Program-made: the position numbers and the translations under genes
Shown: in pieces, positions 1-8,900 of the stretch
Layout: each line of letters starts with the position of its first letter
Numbering within the stretch: position 1 is the first letter of the stretch
Assembly (NCBI GenBank): GCA_016875635.1
Contig: VGPD01000016.1
Location: 1-41,976 of the forward strand
From: Chloroflexota bacterium
GTDB lineage: Bacteria; Chloroflexota; Dehalococcoidia; UBA2979
DNA: 41,976 bases
Reading direction: 5' to 3'
The notes under the pieces: model-generated
The model's input: only the letters and a program-made list of their open reading frames with translations
Database searches by the model: none
What the model was told of the DNA's origin: nothing

Positions 1-1
1 C

Positions 2-268
2 GTCCTCGAGTTCCTGCATGACACCGGCGCCGCACTCATGGGGTGGGACCTGCAGGAGGCGTCCGGTCAGGAGTACACCGGCGAGCGCATCCCGCTGCAC
101 GTCATCGCTATCCCACACATGGGGCTGCCGCTCCTCGACAACGCCAACTTCGAGACGCTGTCCGAGGTCTGCGCGGAGACGGGGCAGTACGAGTTCATGC
201 TCACCATCGCGCCGCTGGTCGTCCTCGGTGGTACGGGATCGCCGGTGAACCCGATCGCGATGTTCTAG
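2..268 (+). CDS. Cyclase family protein (kynurenine formamidase-like), C-terminal part
   Basis: The gene enters from before the window; about 88 codons to TAG are visible. The tail reads PLLDNANFE, then APLVVLGGTGSPVNPIAMF, the usual end of the cyclase superfamily, whose members hydrolyse formamides, cyclic esters or similar bonds with a divalent metal. The metal-binding HxGTHxD motif lies nearer the N-terminus and is outside the window, so activity cannot be judged. It lies 69 bases upstream of the first CoA transferase on the same strand, so it may be the first visible gene of that acyl-CoA operon. Family assignment is fairly firm; the substrate is unknown. Confidence 0.75.
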   Translation, partial: VLEFLHDTGAALMGWDLQEASGQEYTGERIPLHVIAIPHMGLPLLDNANFETLSEVCAETGQYEFMLTIAPLVVLGGTGSPVNPIAMF

Positions 269-337
269 CGGCGGTGGGGACGCTCCGCCGTTCGCCCAGG
301 TGATATCGTTTGCCGCTGCTGCGCCGAAGGGGGGCCC

Positions 338-1573
338 ATGGACCGACCGCTCGAGGGCATCCGTGTGCTCTCCATGGAGCAGGCCGCCGCACTTCCCTTC
401 GCCACCCGGCACCTCGCCGACCTCGGCGCGGAGGTGATCCGTGTCGAGTCGCACAGACGAGGGAGCGCGGCGCAGCCGGAGCCCGACCTGTTTCGCAGCA
501 AGCGACGGCTGGGCCTCGACCTCGGGACGGAGGGCGGGCCCGAGTTGTTCCGACGTGTCGCGGCGGGGTGCGACATCGTGGCGCACAACTTCACGCCGCG
601 CGTCATGCGCCAGTTCGGTATCGACTACGCCTCGATCCGTGCGCGGAAGCCAGACGTCATCTACGTCTCGCTGACCGGCTTCGGTACCACCGGCCCGTGG
701 GGAGAGCGCCCGCTGTTCGGGCCTGGCGCTGAGGCGATCAGCGGGCACAACGAGATGATCGGTCCGGCAGATGCGTGGCCCGGACGGCCCGGCACCATCG
801 TCTACGCGGACAACACATGCGGTCTCAATGCCGTGTTCGCCATCCTGGCCGCGCTCGACCATCGCGACGCCACCGGCAAGGGCACGCACATCGACATCTC
901 CCTGTATGAGACGCAGATCAGCCAGCTGGGGCCAGTAGTGGCGGAGCGGTCATTCGGCGCGCCGCCCCCGAGGCGGATCGGGAACAGCGACCGGCGCTAT
1001 GCGCTCCACGCGGTCTTCTCAACGCTGGGCCTCGACCGTCATGTCGCGATCTCGGCGACGCGGGAGCAGATGCCAGTGCTTGCCGGAGTCCTCGGCGTCT
1101 CCCTGTCCGAGGACGGCACCGGGGCCGAAATCACCCTCGCCTCCGCGCTCGCGTCGCGCGACGGACACGTCGTGGTCGCGGCGCTGCAGGCGGCAGGCAT
1201 TGCGGCTGCCGAGGTGGCGGACGCGGCCGACCAGTCGGCGGATGAGCACCTGTGGGCGCGCGGCTACTTCGGCCTGCTCGGCGACGGCGAGAGATCGATG
1301 CCGGTCGCCGGACCGACCTTCGGCGGTGGGCGCGACATACCGATGCAGCCACCGCACGGGCTCGGCGCGGACAACGAGTGGGTGCTCTCGGAGGTTGCAG
1401 GTCTCTCGACCGCCGAGATCGAGGCAGCCGTCGAATCAGGTGTGGTGGGATCGCTCCCCGCGCCGGCACCCCGATCCCGTACGACGCCGGAACAGACCGC
1501 GCTGCGCATCGACCGCGGCGAGTTGAGCCGTGTGGACGACTCGCATGACGGTTGGCGGAGGTTCGCGCGATGA
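338..1573 (+). CDS. Family III (CaiB/BaiF) CoA transferase, catalytic-type subunit
   Basis: A 411-residue member of the formyl-CoA transferase/carnitine CoA-transferase family, which moves CoA between carboxylic acids. The N-terminus LEGIRVLSMEQAAALPFATR is the usual first strand and helix, and GWDL-like, RKPDVIYVSLTGFG and GKGTHIDISLYE segments follow in family order. Asp158, in VYADNTCGL, aligns with the catalytic Asp169 of formyl-CoA transferase. The ATG has an AGGGGGG ribosome site just upstream. The stop overlaps the next start (ATGA), so the two are probably translated as a pair. The partner at 1570 lacks the Asp, which suggests a heteromeric enzyme. The C-terminal third is more divergent than the N-terminal domain. 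Substrate not predictable. Confidence 0.9.
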   Translation: MDRPLEGIRVLSMEQAAALPFATRHLADLGAEVIRVESHRRGSAAQPEPDLFRSKRRLGLDLGTEGGPELFRRVAAGCDIVAHNFTPRVMRQFGIDYASIRARKPDVIYVSLTGFGTTGPWGERPLFGPGAEAISGHNEMIGPADAWPGRPGTIVYADNTCGLNAVFAILAALDHRDATGKGTHIDISLYETQISQLGPVVAERSFGAPPPRRIGNSDRRYALHAVFSTLGLDRHVAISATREQMPVLAGVLGVSLSEDGTGAEITLASALASRDGHVVVAALQAAGIAAAEVADAADQSADEHLWARGYFGLLGDGERSMPVAGPTFGGGRDIPMQPPHGLGADNEWVLSEVAGLSTAEIEAAVESGVVGSLPAPAPRSRTTPEQTALRIDRGELSRVDDSHDGWRRFAR

Positions 1574-2709
1574 CGGCTCAGCCGGACACGCGGCGGCCCC
1601 GGGCGCTCGACCTCGCCACCGGCGTCGGCGCCGCATACACGACGAAACTCCTCGCTGAGGTCGGATGGGACGTGGTGAAGGTCGATCCGGGCGATGGTGA
1701 GCCGGGTCGCCTTCGTGGCGGGCGATGGGGGGCCGGCGAGGGCGGCGCGTTCGCCTTCGTGAACCACGGCAAGCGCTGGGTCGAGGGTGACAGCGAGATC
1801 ATCGAGGGCCTCGCCAACGCGGCAGACATCGTCGTGGGTGACTTCTCGGTGGGTGGTTGTGCAGAGTCCGGCCTCGACCCTGCGTTGTTCCAGACGCTGG
1901 AGCCGCGCGGCGCGATGGTCTCGATATCGCCGTTTGGGATCAGCGGCCCTCGATCTACGTGGGCGGCAAGCGACCTCGTCGTGCAGGCGGCGAGTGGCCT
2001 GATGTTCCTCACGGGGGAGTACGACCAGCCGCCGATGCAACTGCCGCCCTACGCGGCGGCGATGGCCGGCGGTGTCGCAGCGGCCTCGTCGGCGCTCGCG
2101 GCGAACCGTGCAGCGCGCCGGGACGGCGGGACGCGTCGCGTCGATGTCTCGATGGTGGAGGCCCTCGCGGGCCACACGTACTCGCAGACCTCGGCGTATG
2201 TGAACCGGGGTGAAGTGGCGTGTCGTGAACAACGGGTGAAGCAGGGGCTCCGGATGGTGCCCGCGTCCGACCGCTTCGTCTACTGCGCGCCGGGTGCCGT
2301 TGCGACCATGGACCTGAAGGGCGTTGCCGTTCTGCTCGATGAACCGAGGCTCGCGGAGGACCGCTTCCAGACGGCCGAGGGGCGGATGCAGCACTACCAG
2401 GAGTTCCTGGAACTCTTCGTGCCGCCGTTCCAGCGGCAGACGGCGCAGGAATGGTTCGAGCAGGCGGAGAAGCTGCACCTGACGTTCGCGCTCGTGCAGA
2501 CGGTCGACGATCTCTTCGCGTGCCCGCAACTCGAGGCGCGCGCGTTTATGCGCTCGATCCCTGGGCCACGCGGCTTCGACGTCCGCGTGCCTGGCCGTCC
2601 GTTCCGCCTCGAAGGCGGGCCACCCGAGGCTGACCGGCCGTGGTCGGAGGATCCCGGCGAGCACACGATCGAAGTCCTGCATGAGTGGCTCGGGTCGCCG
2701 GGCGAATAG
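1570..2709 (+). CDS. Family III CoA transferase paralogue lacking the catalytic Asp
   Basis: About 379 residues. CaiB/BaiF features are clear: YTTKLLAEVGWDVVKVDPGDGEPGR, GAMVSISPFGISGPRSTW and GGTRRVDVSMVEALAG. At the place of the catalytic Asp the protein has PPYAAAMAGG, with no acidic residue, so it is unlikely to carry out the covalent anhydride chemistry alone. The ATG at 1570 overlaps the preceding stop by four bases and has GGCGGAGG eight bases upstream. An in-frame TTG at 1552 is possible but less well supported. It most likely forms the non-catalytic or substrate-binding half of a heteromer with the 338-1573 product. The next gene starts 8 bases after its stop. Confidence 0.85.
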   Translation: MTAQPDTRRPRALDLATGVGAAYTTKLLAEVGWDVVKVDPGDGEPGRLRGGRWGAGEGGAFAFVNHGKRWVEGDSEIIEGLANAADIVVGDFSVGGCAESGLDPALFQTLEPRGAMVSISPFGISGPRSTWAASDLVVQAASGLMFLTGEYDQPPMQLPPYAAAMAGGVAAASSALAANRAARRDGGTRRVDVSMVEALAGHTYSQTSAYVNRGEVACREQRVKQGLRMVPASDRFVYCAPGAVATMDLKGVAVLLDEPRLAEDRFQTAEGRMQHYQEFLELFVPPFQRQTAQEWFEQAEKLHLTFALVQTVDDLFACPQLEARAFMRSIPGPRGFDVRVPGRPFRLEGGPPEADRPWSEDPGEHTIEVLHEWLGSPGE

Positions 2710-2717
2710 GGACGAAG

Positions 2718-3551
2718 ATGACCACCGAACGGAAGAGCGGGGAACGGAAGCTCACCGCGTTCCTCGGCAACCCGGACCGGCCGGATATCGGCAACGCGAT
2801 CCATTCCACGGATGGCGCGAGAGAGTATGGCTATCAGGCCGCGCTTGTCGGCGGGGCCACGGTCTGGGGCTGGGCGTCGCCGGCGATCCTCGACGCGCTG
2901 GGCACAGACTGGCTCGACCACGGCTGGGTGGAGATCGCCTTCCGCCGTCCCACGTATCCGGGCGATGATCTGACGATCACTGTCACGCCGGAGGCCGACC
3001 ACTGGCTGCTGCGGATCACCGGCGCTGACGGCCACGACCGCATCTCCGGGGAGCTCGGCCTCGGCGATGCGCCGTGGCTCGGTGAACTGACGAAGACGCC
3101 GTACCGCCCGGCGGAGCCGGAGATGGCGGTGCATCCGACGCTGACCCCGGAGATCGCGCCGGTCGGACGGCAGCTGGCGCCCCTCGGTGGGCCGGAGGGC
3201 ATCAGCGGAGCTGAAGTGTCCGTCCGGCGGCACCAGGAGGCCGACCACGAACTGTTCCGCGGCCCCAACGCACGGCTGCATCCGGCGTGGGTGGCGGCGC
3301 GCCCGATCCGCGTCCTGCACCACACGTACGACTACGGCCCGGCGATCCATGCGAAGAGCCACATTCAGTGGCTCGCCCCCGCCGTCGGGACGCCCGACCT
3401 CGTCACGACCGCGACCTTCCACGAGACGTACGAGCGCAAGGGCCACCATTACGGGATCTTCGACTGCTCCACCTACGATGGCGGCGGCCGCGAACTGATC
3501 CGCCAGCGTCACACGACCGTGTTCGCCGTCGCGAAGCGCGGCATGGCATAA
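2718..3551 (+). CDS. Double-hotdog acyl-CoA hydratase/thioesterase-like protein
   Basis: 277 residues with two hotdog-like halves. The first (about 35-110) has YGYQAALVGGATVWGWASP, the buried hotdog helix, followed by IAFRRPTYPGDDLTITV. The second (about 205-275) has IHAKSHIQWLAPAVG and closing strands. This resembles double-hotdog MaoC-type proteins that hydrate 2-enoyl-CoAs, but the MaoC signature (YAxxSGDxNPIH) is not evident, so it could be a thioesterase or a binding protein. The chosen ATG sits after AGGGACGAAG; a GTG at 2685 would overlap the preceding gene and lacks support. It lies between two CoA-transferase pairs in one operon, so its substrate is probably the CoA ester they make. 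Confidence 0.65.
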   Translation: MTTERKSGERKLTAFLGNPDRPDIGNAIHSTDGAREYGYQAALVGGATVWGWASPAILDALGTDWLDHGWVEIAFRRPTYPGDDLTITVTPEADHWLLRITGADGHDRISGELGLGDAPWLGELTKTPYRPAEPEMAVHPTLTPEIAPVGRQLAPLGGPEGISGAEVSVRRHQEADHELFRGPNARLHPAWVAARPIRVLHHTYDYGPAIHAKSHIQWLAPAVGTPDLVTTATFHETYERKGHHYGIFDCSTYDGGGRELIRQRHTTVFAVAKRGMA

Positions 3552-3568
3552 CAGGCTGAGGAGTGGCG

Positions 3569-4702
3569 ATGCACGCCGCACCGGATGGCATCCATGTCCT
3601 CGATATCTCGACCACCACCGCGGGAGCGTGGTGTTCGAGGATGCTTGCCGCGCTCGGCGCCGACGTGGTGGTCGTGGAGCCGCCGTCAGGCCATCCGCTC
3701 CGGACGATTGCTCCGTTCGGCCCGGACGGGACGAGCATCCCGGCCGCATACTGGCTCGCCGACAAGCGCTCGGTCACGATCGACCTCGATTCCATCGAGG
3801 GGCAGGCGACCGCGCGGCGGCTCGCCGGACGGGTCGACATCCTCGTCTCGTCCTACCGGCCGTCAGAACTCGCCGCTCGGCGATTGCGCTACGCTGACCT
3901 TGGTGCCACCTCGCTGATCATGGGGCACGTCACGCCGCATGGCATGGACGGCCCGCTGGCCGAGGTGCCCGGTAACGACCTCACTGATGCCGCGCGCAGC
4001 GGGTGGGCATCGATCAACGGCAACATCGACCGCGAGCCGTTGAAGCCCGCGGCGTGGGGCAGTTCGATGTGTGCCGGCATCGCCGCTTCAAGTGCGATTG
4101 TCGCTGCTCTCTTCCACCGTGATCGTCACCCCGGGGAGGGCCAGGAGGTGGACGTGGCGGAGGTCGACGTGCTGGCCGGAATGTTCGCGCCCGCCCTCGC
4201 CCGCTCCACCTATGCGAACGAGGTGTTCCGACGGCGCGACGCAACCGACACCCTCGGAGGGCCGGTCCCGGTGAAGGACGGCCACTTCGCGCTCACGCTG
4301 TCACGCGCGCATTTCTGGCGCGATGCGATGAATCTTCTCGGGCTCCCCGATCTGGCCGAGGACCCGCGGTGGGGCGCCTCGTTCTACCGGCAGCAGCACC
4401 GCGACGAGTACATGGGACGGGTGACCGAGGCGATGGCGCAGTGGGACAAGGCAGAGTTGTTCGAAGAGCTCGCGGTGCGCCGCGTCGTCGCTGGCCCCGT
4501 GCTGACAATGGCCGAGCTTGCCGTGAACGAGCACCTTCGCTCGCGCGGCTTCTGGGTGCGCCCCGAAGGTGATCCGACCGCGCCGGAGATGCCGGGCGCA
4601 CCGTTCAAGGCAAGCGCAACGCCGCTCGCGCTTCGTCACCGCGCGCCCGGTCCTGGTGAACACACCGCCGAGGTCCTGCGCGACCCGGAGGCCTCCGTAT
4701 GA
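3569..4702 (+). CDS. Family III CoA transferase paralogue lacking the catalytic Asp
   Basis: 377 residues with CaiB/BaiF landmarks: GIHVLDISTTTAGAWCSRML, LGADVVVVEPPSGHPLR, a shortened acceptor region, and GEGQEVDVAEVDVLAGMF. The catalytic Asp position falls in PAAWGSSMCAGIAAS and is Ser, with no acid nearby. GAGGAG lies five bases before the ATG. A GTG two codons upstream is also possible. The stop overlaps the start of the next gene (ATGA), which encodes a transferase that keeps the Asp. The order inactive-then-active is the reverse of the first pair. Probably the accessory half of a heteromer. Confidence 0.85.
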   Translation: MHAAPDGIHVLDISTTTAGAWCSRMLAALGADVVVVEPPSGHPLRTIAPFGPDGTSIPAAYWLADKRSVTIDLDSIEGQATARRLAGRVDILVSSYRPSELAARRLRYADLGATSLIMGHVTPHGMDGPLAEVPGNDLTDAARSGWASINGNIDREPLKPAAWGSSMCAGIAASSAIVAALFHRDRHPGEGQEVDVAEVDVLAGMFAPALARSTYANEVFRRRDATDTLGGPVPVKDGHFALTLSRAHFWRDAMNLLGLPDLAEDPRWGASFYRQQHRDEYMGRVTEAMAQWDKAELFEELAVRRVVAGPVLTMAELAVNEHLRSRGFWVRPEGDPTAPEMPGAPFKASATPLALRHRAPGPGEHTAEVLRDPEASV

Positions 4703-5988
4703 CGCCGCCGCCGACCGCCGGCCCCCTGCACGGGACGCGTGGGGTCGTGCTGACGCAGGCATGGGCGGGGAACTGGTGCACCGCGCTGCTCGGCATGATG
4801 GGCGCGGACGTGATCCAGGTGGAGTTCCGTGCGCGGCCAGATTCATGGCGCGGCGACTATGGGGCGCCGATCATGAGCGGCATTCGGGATTCGGCGACGG
4901 CGCAGCACCCGTGGAATTGCAACCCGCTGTATAACTCCGTGAGCCTGAACAAGCGCTGCATCACGCTCGACCTCGGTACCTCCGAGGGCATCGACATATT
5001 CCGGCGGCTCGTGGTGTTCGCGGATTTCGTGGCGGAGAATTTCTCCCCGCGCGTCCTCGGCAACCTCGGCATCGACTACGCGGCGCTGGCGCAGATCAAG
5101 CCGGACGTCATCGTCGCGAGCCTCTCCGCGTACGGGCATGACGGCCCGTGGGCGAACGTGCCGGGCATCGGAGGCACGATCGAGCCGACGGCGGGTCAGT
5201 CTGCGCTCCTCGGGTATGCCGGCGGCGTTCCGCTGAACTCGGGCCAGATGTACCCCGATCCGGTCGCAGGGCTGTACGGGGTGCTAGGGATCGTGGCCGC
5301 CCTGCATCACCGCGAGCGCACGGGCCGCGGCCAGTACATCGACTTATCGATGCAGGAGGCGAACCTCTCCGTCGTCGGCGATGCCGCCCTCGAGTTCATG
5401 ACCAACGGGACCCAGCGCCCGCGCCTCGCGAACCGGCACACGACATTCGCGCCGCATGGCATCTTCGCGACGCTGGGCACAGAGCGCTGGATCGCCCTGG
5501 CGTGCGAGACGGAGGCGCAGTGGGGCGCGCTGTGCGAGACGGCTCGCCACCCGGAGTGGCGTTCCGATTCCCGCTTTGCGACGAACGCTGCACGGAAGGC
5601 GAACGAGGACGCGCTGGAGGCCGTCATCGCGGCGTGGGCGGCCGAGGCCGACCGAGACGACCTCGCAGCCCGACTGGTTACCGCTGGTGTCCTCGCGGCC
5701 CCGGTCCTCGACTCGCTGGAGGTTGCGCAAGATGCGCACCTGCGCGCGCGGAACGTTGTGCGCGAGGTTGACCACCCGGAGGTTGGGCGTCGGTTGCAGT
5801 CAGCGCTGCCGATGCACTTCAGCCGGACCCCCGCCACGATCGTGCGCCACGCGCCGCTCCAGGGGCAGCACACGTATGAAGTGCTGGAAGAACTGCTGGG
5901 CATGGGCGCAGCCGAAGTGGACGAACTGGTGCGCCTTGGCGTGTCGGGCATAGGCCCACCGGACGGCGTGGATGTGGGGGCCATCTGA
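4699..5988 (+). CDS. Family III (CaiB/BaiF) CoA transferase, catalytic-type subunit
   Basis: 429 residues, a full-length CaiB/BaiF protein. LHGTRGVVLTQAWAGNWCT begins the CoA-binding domain; NKRCITLDLGTSEG, VVFADFVAENFSPRVLGNLG and IKPDVIVASLSAYGHDGPW follow. Asp187, in MYPDPVAGLYG, aligns with the catalytic Asp169 of formyl-CoA transferase, and GRGQYIDLSMQEA follows at the expected spacing. The ATG overlaps the stop of the preceding Asp-less paralogue and its own stop overlaps the next ATG by one base (TGATG), so translation is tightly coupled. Transfers CoA to an unidentified carboxylate. Confidence 0.9.
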   Translation: MTPPPTAGPLHGTRGVVLTQAWAGNWCTALLGMMGADVIQVEFRARPDSWRGDYGAPIMSGIRDSATAQHPWNCNPLYNSVSLNKRCITLDLGTSEGIDIFRRLVVFADFVAENFSPRVLGNLGIDYAALAQIKPDVIVASLSAYGHDGPWANVPGIGGTIEPTAGQSALLGYAGGVPLNSGQMYPDPVAGLYGVLGIVAALHHRERTGRGQYIDLSMQEANLSVVGDAALEFMTNGTQRPRLANRHTTFAPHGIFATLGTERWIALACETEAQWGALCETARHPEWRSDSRFATNAARKANEDALEAVIAAWAAEADRDDLAARLVTAGVLAAPVLDSLEVAQDAHLRARNVVREVDHPEVGRRLQSALPMHFSRTPATIVRHAPLQGQHTYEVLEELLGMGAAEVDELVRLGVSGIGPPDGVDVGAI

Positions 5989-6827
5989 TGGAGTACGAAT
6001 GCATTCGCACGGAACAGGTCGGACGGGTACGGCGGCTGATCCTCGACCGTCCCCAGGCCCGCAACGCCCAGAGTCGTCGTCTCACCGAGGAACTTGACGA
6101 CGCGTTCCAGGCTGCCGAGGACGACCTCGGGACCGGGGTGGTCGTCCTCATGGGTGAAGGCGACCACTTCTCTGCCGGTCACGACCTCGGCACGGCGCAG
6201 GAACTGGCAGACCGCGAGGCGCGCCCCACGCAGGGTGGTGTCCGCGGGCGCTACGGTCGGGCTTATGACCTGAACGTGGAGGCAAACCTGCGGTGGCGGA
6301 ACCTGCGTAAGCCGACTATCGCGGCGGTGCAGGGGTACTGCATCTTCGCCGGGTGGGCGATCGCCTCCGCCTGCGACATCATCTTCGCGGCGGAGGACGC
6401 GATGTTCCTTCCGGCGAACTTCCAGTACTTCTCCGTCCCGTGGGATCTCGGCTCACGGAAGGCGAAGGAAGTCCTATTCGAGTCGCGCTTTCTGTCGGCA
6501 CAGGAAGTCCTCGACCTGGGCTTTGTGAACCGCGTGATCCCCCGCGCCAGCCTCGATGCGGAGGTGATGGCGTACGCGGCCCGGGTGGCGGAGAACGACC
6601 CGTTCCAATTGTGGATGACGAAGAAGGCGATCAATCAGGCCGAAGACGCGCAGGGCTTTACCGCACACATCCACGACGGCTTCAACCTGCACATGCTCTC
6701 GTCGATCGGGGAGGGCGATCCGGACTATGCGCTGCGCAGGCCAGAGGGCCAACGCCGGCGTCCGATGGTGCAACGCGCGATGGAGAACTTCGAGCACTAC
6801 CGCCAATCCGGCCAGACGCCGCAGTAG
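5988..6827 (+). CDS. Crotonase-fold (enoyl-CoA hydratase/isomerase) protein without the hydratase glutamates
   Basis: 279 residues of the crotonase superfamily. The two oxyanion-hole segments are present: GDHFSAGHDLG (about 58-68) and VQGYCIFAGWAIASACD (about 115-131). In rat enoyl-CoA hydratase the catalytic Glu144 and Glu164 sit in GCELAM and GQPEILLG. Here the aligned segments are GWAIAS and LPANFQYF, so both glutamates are gone. The protein probably binds an acyl-CoA but does something other than simple hydration (isomerisation, decarboxylation, ring or thioester chemistry). It is the last gene of the operon, coupled to the transferase at 4699, and is followed by a strong terminator. Confidence 0.8.
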   Translation: MEYECIRTEQVGRVRRLILDRPQARNAQSRRLTEELDDAFQAAEDDLGTGVVVLMGEGDHFSAGHDLGTAQELADREARPTQGGVRGRYGRAYDLNVEANLRWRNLRKPTIAAVQGYCIFAGWAIASACDIIFAAEDAMFLPANFQYFSVPWDLGSRKAKEVLFESRFLSAQEVLDLGFVNRVIPRASLDAEVMAYAARVAENDPFQLWMTKKAINQAEDAQGFTAHIHDGFNLHMLSSIGEGDPDYALRRPEGQRRRPMVQRAMENFEHYRQSGQTPQ

Positions 6828-6842
6828 AGGCGACAGGTGCTG

Positions 6843-6879
6843 ACACGAGGAGGCCGCCGGATGGGCGGCCTCCTCGTGT
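6843..6879. terminator. Bidirectional terminator hairpin
   Basis: A perfect 16-bp stem (ACACGAGGAGGCCGCC pairing with GGCGGCCTCCTCGTGT) encloses a 5-base loop. It sits between the convergent crotonase gene and the SCP2 gene. There is no T-run after it on either strand, so it resembles the stable hairpins that end transcription in high-GC genomes. Confidence 0.8.
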
Positions 6880-6908
6880 GCTGCGCGGGCTCGAGACCGT
6901 GCATCAGG

Positions 6909-7355
6909 CTACGCGACAGGTGCGACGAATCTCGTGGGGACCTTCGAGGCATTGTCGAAGAAGACCTGCAGGCTGGGGTTGTAGCGGAAGAACATGTCCG
7001 CCTTGAACCCATCCTGCAACTCGTTCCGGTGGATCGGCTCGTCGAACCGCAGGTCGAGCGTGTTCAGTGTCCAGTCGAGCGACGCATGGCCGTTCTGGTT
7101 GATGTCGTCCAGCATCCCGCGCCACACGCCCGGCGCCATCTCGATGACGAAGTCGGCGTCGCGGCGCACGTTCTCCCCGACCTCGCGGATCTCATGGATG
7201 TTCAGGACATCGAAGTTGGCGCTGATGTGTTTGTCGCCGCATTTGAAGACGATGACGGCATTGAGCCGGCCGAGTTTCCGGTATGTCGGGTCTTCCTTCG
7301 TGATGTCGGCCAGTGCCTGAAACCACGCCACCGACGGGAACTCGATATCGACCAT
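6909..7355 (-). CDS. SCP2 sterol-binding domain protein
   Basis: 148 residues beginning MVDIEFPSVAWFQALADITKED. The SCP2 fold is suggested by AVIVFKCGDKHISANFDV, ADFVIEMAPGVWRGMLDDI and a C-terminal PSLQVFFDNASKV. SCP2 domains bind fatty acyl chains, acyl-CoAs or sterols in a hydrophobic tunnel. The reading frame is open for another 83 codons upstream, but that part is a low-complexity shadow of the zinc-ribbon gene; AGAAGGA precedes the chosen ATG. It is last in a minus-strand operon with a zinc ribbon and two ferritin-fold proteins, so it may carry the hydrophobic substrate for that oxygenase-like pair. Confidence 0.75.
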   Translation of the reverse strand: MVDIEFPSVAWFQALADITKEDPTYRKLGRLNAVIVFKCGDKHISANFDVLNIHEIREVGENVRRDADFVIEMAPGVWRGMLDDINQNGHASLDWTLNTLDLRFDEPIHRNELQDGFKADMFFRYNPSLQVFFDNASKVPTRFVAPVA

Positions 7356-7387
7356 GTCAGTCCTTCTCTCTGCGGTCTCGGGCCCGA

Positions 7388-7687
7388 CTAGAAATCGATC
7401 GGCGGGCCCGGATCCGGGGCCGCGCTGAACGGGGTCAACTTGTTGAGGTGCCGCATCGGTTCCGCGTCCGGTGTCCGCGCCATCTGGTCTTCCACCATCC
7501 GCTTGTACATCGGGTCCAGGGAGCGGAGCGCGTCCACCTCGCTGTGTGTGACCGCGAACGCCGAGGGCTGGCGCCTGATCGCGGTCGCATGGCAGGTCTG
7601 ACATGCCGTCGGTTCGGCCCGACCGGAGCGCACGAGCGCCTCGAAGATCGCCCCGCAGGCCTCACAGCGGTAGGTAAAGAGCGGCAC
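7388..7687 (-). CDS. FmdB-type zinc ribbon protein
   Basis: 99 residues. The N-terminus MPLFTYRCEACGAIFEALV followed by ACQTCHATAIRRQPS is the FmdB/CxxC regulatory-type zinc ribbon: two CxxC pairs, at residues 8-11 and 29-32. The remaining 60 residues are polar and hold no recognised domain. FmdB family members often lie beside amidase or oxygenase genes, with a suggested role in regulation or metal supply; no function is proved. It lies 32 bases from the SCP2 gene and 18 from the ferritin-fold gene, all in one direction. Confidence 0.8.
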   Translation of the reverse strand: MPLFTYRCEACGAIFEALVRSGRAEPTACQTCHATAIRRQPSAFAVTHSEVDALRSLDPMYKRMVEDQMARTPDAEPMRHLNKLTPFSAAPDPGPPIDF

Positions 7688-7705
7688 GCGTCCCCCTGGC
7701 CTTCG

Positions 7706-8812
7706 CTACGCCTGTGGTCGCGGCGGGGCGGGCATGCCGCTGAGCATCACCTGGAACGAACCCGACAACGACTTGCTGCGGTCCAGGTTCGCCTGCTTGC
7801 ACCGTGACAGGTACGTCTTCACGAAGTCCTGCAGCAGCCGGCGCACGACCGTCATGCCGTCGTCCATCCCGGCGACGCCACGCCCGAAGATGATCGCGAG
7901 CGCCTCGGTGAGCACGGGGTCACGCAGGTCACGCGCCTGAGCGTATTCCACTCCGCCCAGCCAGACCTGGAACCCGATCGCGAGCTCGGGCTTCTTCGAG
8001 ATCGCGAAGCGGATGTGGTCCGTGGCGTACGCCGCCGCCCGCATTCGGTCGGGGATGAGCCGCGCAGCCAGTGCACGGTCGGCCTCGGTCGGGCCGTACG
8101 CCGCGAGGTAGCGGAGGATGGTGGTGTCCAACGAGTTCCGGACGAACCACATGCCGAGGACGGTCTGCGACCATCCGGCGTATGTCTCCAAGATCGCGCG
8201 GTTCATACCGCCTGGGCTTTCGAGCATCATCCCGCCGCCGTTGACCATGGCGCGCTTGCGGTACCCCTCGAACATACGCGCAGAGTCGTATGTGGCGGTT
8301 GAGAGGAAGAGCTTCACCTCGTGGTACCCCGGGCTCAGGTTCTGGAGCCAGCCTGAAATGACCTCGGTCTCCACCGAGGCGTGCTGCGACAGTTCGGTCG
8401 CGAGCTGACAGATCGCCAGTTCCACGTCGTCGTTCAGGCCGTGCGCGGTCTCCCACGGGATATCCGTTGCGGTCGACCAGCGGCGGGAGATGGCCTCTTC
8501 GTAGAGCCGGCCGGCGCAGTCGGCCCACTGCTCGTGCTTGTCTTGCAGGTAGTAGCCGCCGATGGAGCCTGCCCCCGGTGCGGGGTAGGCCCCTCGTGGG
8601 AGACGGTTTCGGAAGGGAATGTGGTCTGGTACCTCGGCATAGACACCGATGTTGAGCGCGTCCACAGTCATGCCGCCGCCGAATGGCTCGACGCGTGCCT
8701 TGATGCCCCAGCCGAGTGTCTTGTCTATCCAGGAGAGGTCAGGCAACTCGGGGACGGGATCGCCGCCCGGATCGCGTTTGCCACCGGTCGGTTGGTGCTG
8801 CTGCTGGACCAT
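7706..8812 (-). CDS. Ferritin-fold paralogue with degenerate di-iron site
   Basis: 368 residues. It aligns along its length with the neighbouring gene product (8901-10025): LYEEAISRRWSTATDIPWE, ICQLATELSQ, GYRKRAMVNGGGMM. Five of the six iron-ligand positions of that protein are lost: Glu136 becomes Ile134, the EARH helix becomes SARM (Ser177, Met180), Glu229 becomes Thr217 and Glu259 becomes an Ala. Only His266 is kept. It is therefore probably a structural partner, comparable to the PaaC subunit beside catalytic PaaA in phenylacetyl-CoA epoxidase. GGAGG precedes the ATG used; an upstream GTG start at 8950 would add a basic, low-complexity leader. Confidence 0.75.
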   Translation of the reverse strand: MVQQQHQPTGGKRDPGGDPVPELPDLSWIDKTLGWGIKARVEPFGGGMTVDALNIGVYAEVPDHIPFRNRLPRGAYPAPGAGSIGGYYLQDKHEQWADCAGRLYEEAISRRWSTATDIPWETAHGLNDDVELAICQLATELSQHASVETEVISGWLQNLSPGYHEVKLFLSTATYDSARMFEGYRKRAMVNGGGMMLESPGGMNRAILETYAGWSQTVLGMWFVRNSLDTTILRYLAAYGPTEADRALAARLIPDRMRAAAYATDHIRFAISKKPELAIGFQVWLGGVEYAQARDLRDPVLTEALAIIFGRGVAGMDDGMTVVRRLLQDFVKTYLSRCKQANLDRSKSLSGSFQVMLSGMPAPPRPQA

Positions 8813-8900
8813 GGAGCCTCCGGTGACGCCTCTGACGTTGCGCAGGAGTGACAGGGACGCCGCGGGCCGTCCCGTCCGGGGTAAGGATCGAGAACGCTCC

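Noticed and set aside
1264-2682. A 472-codon open frame on the minus strand
   Set aside because: Antisense to two overlapping CoA transferases; rich in Arg and His as expected for a shadow.
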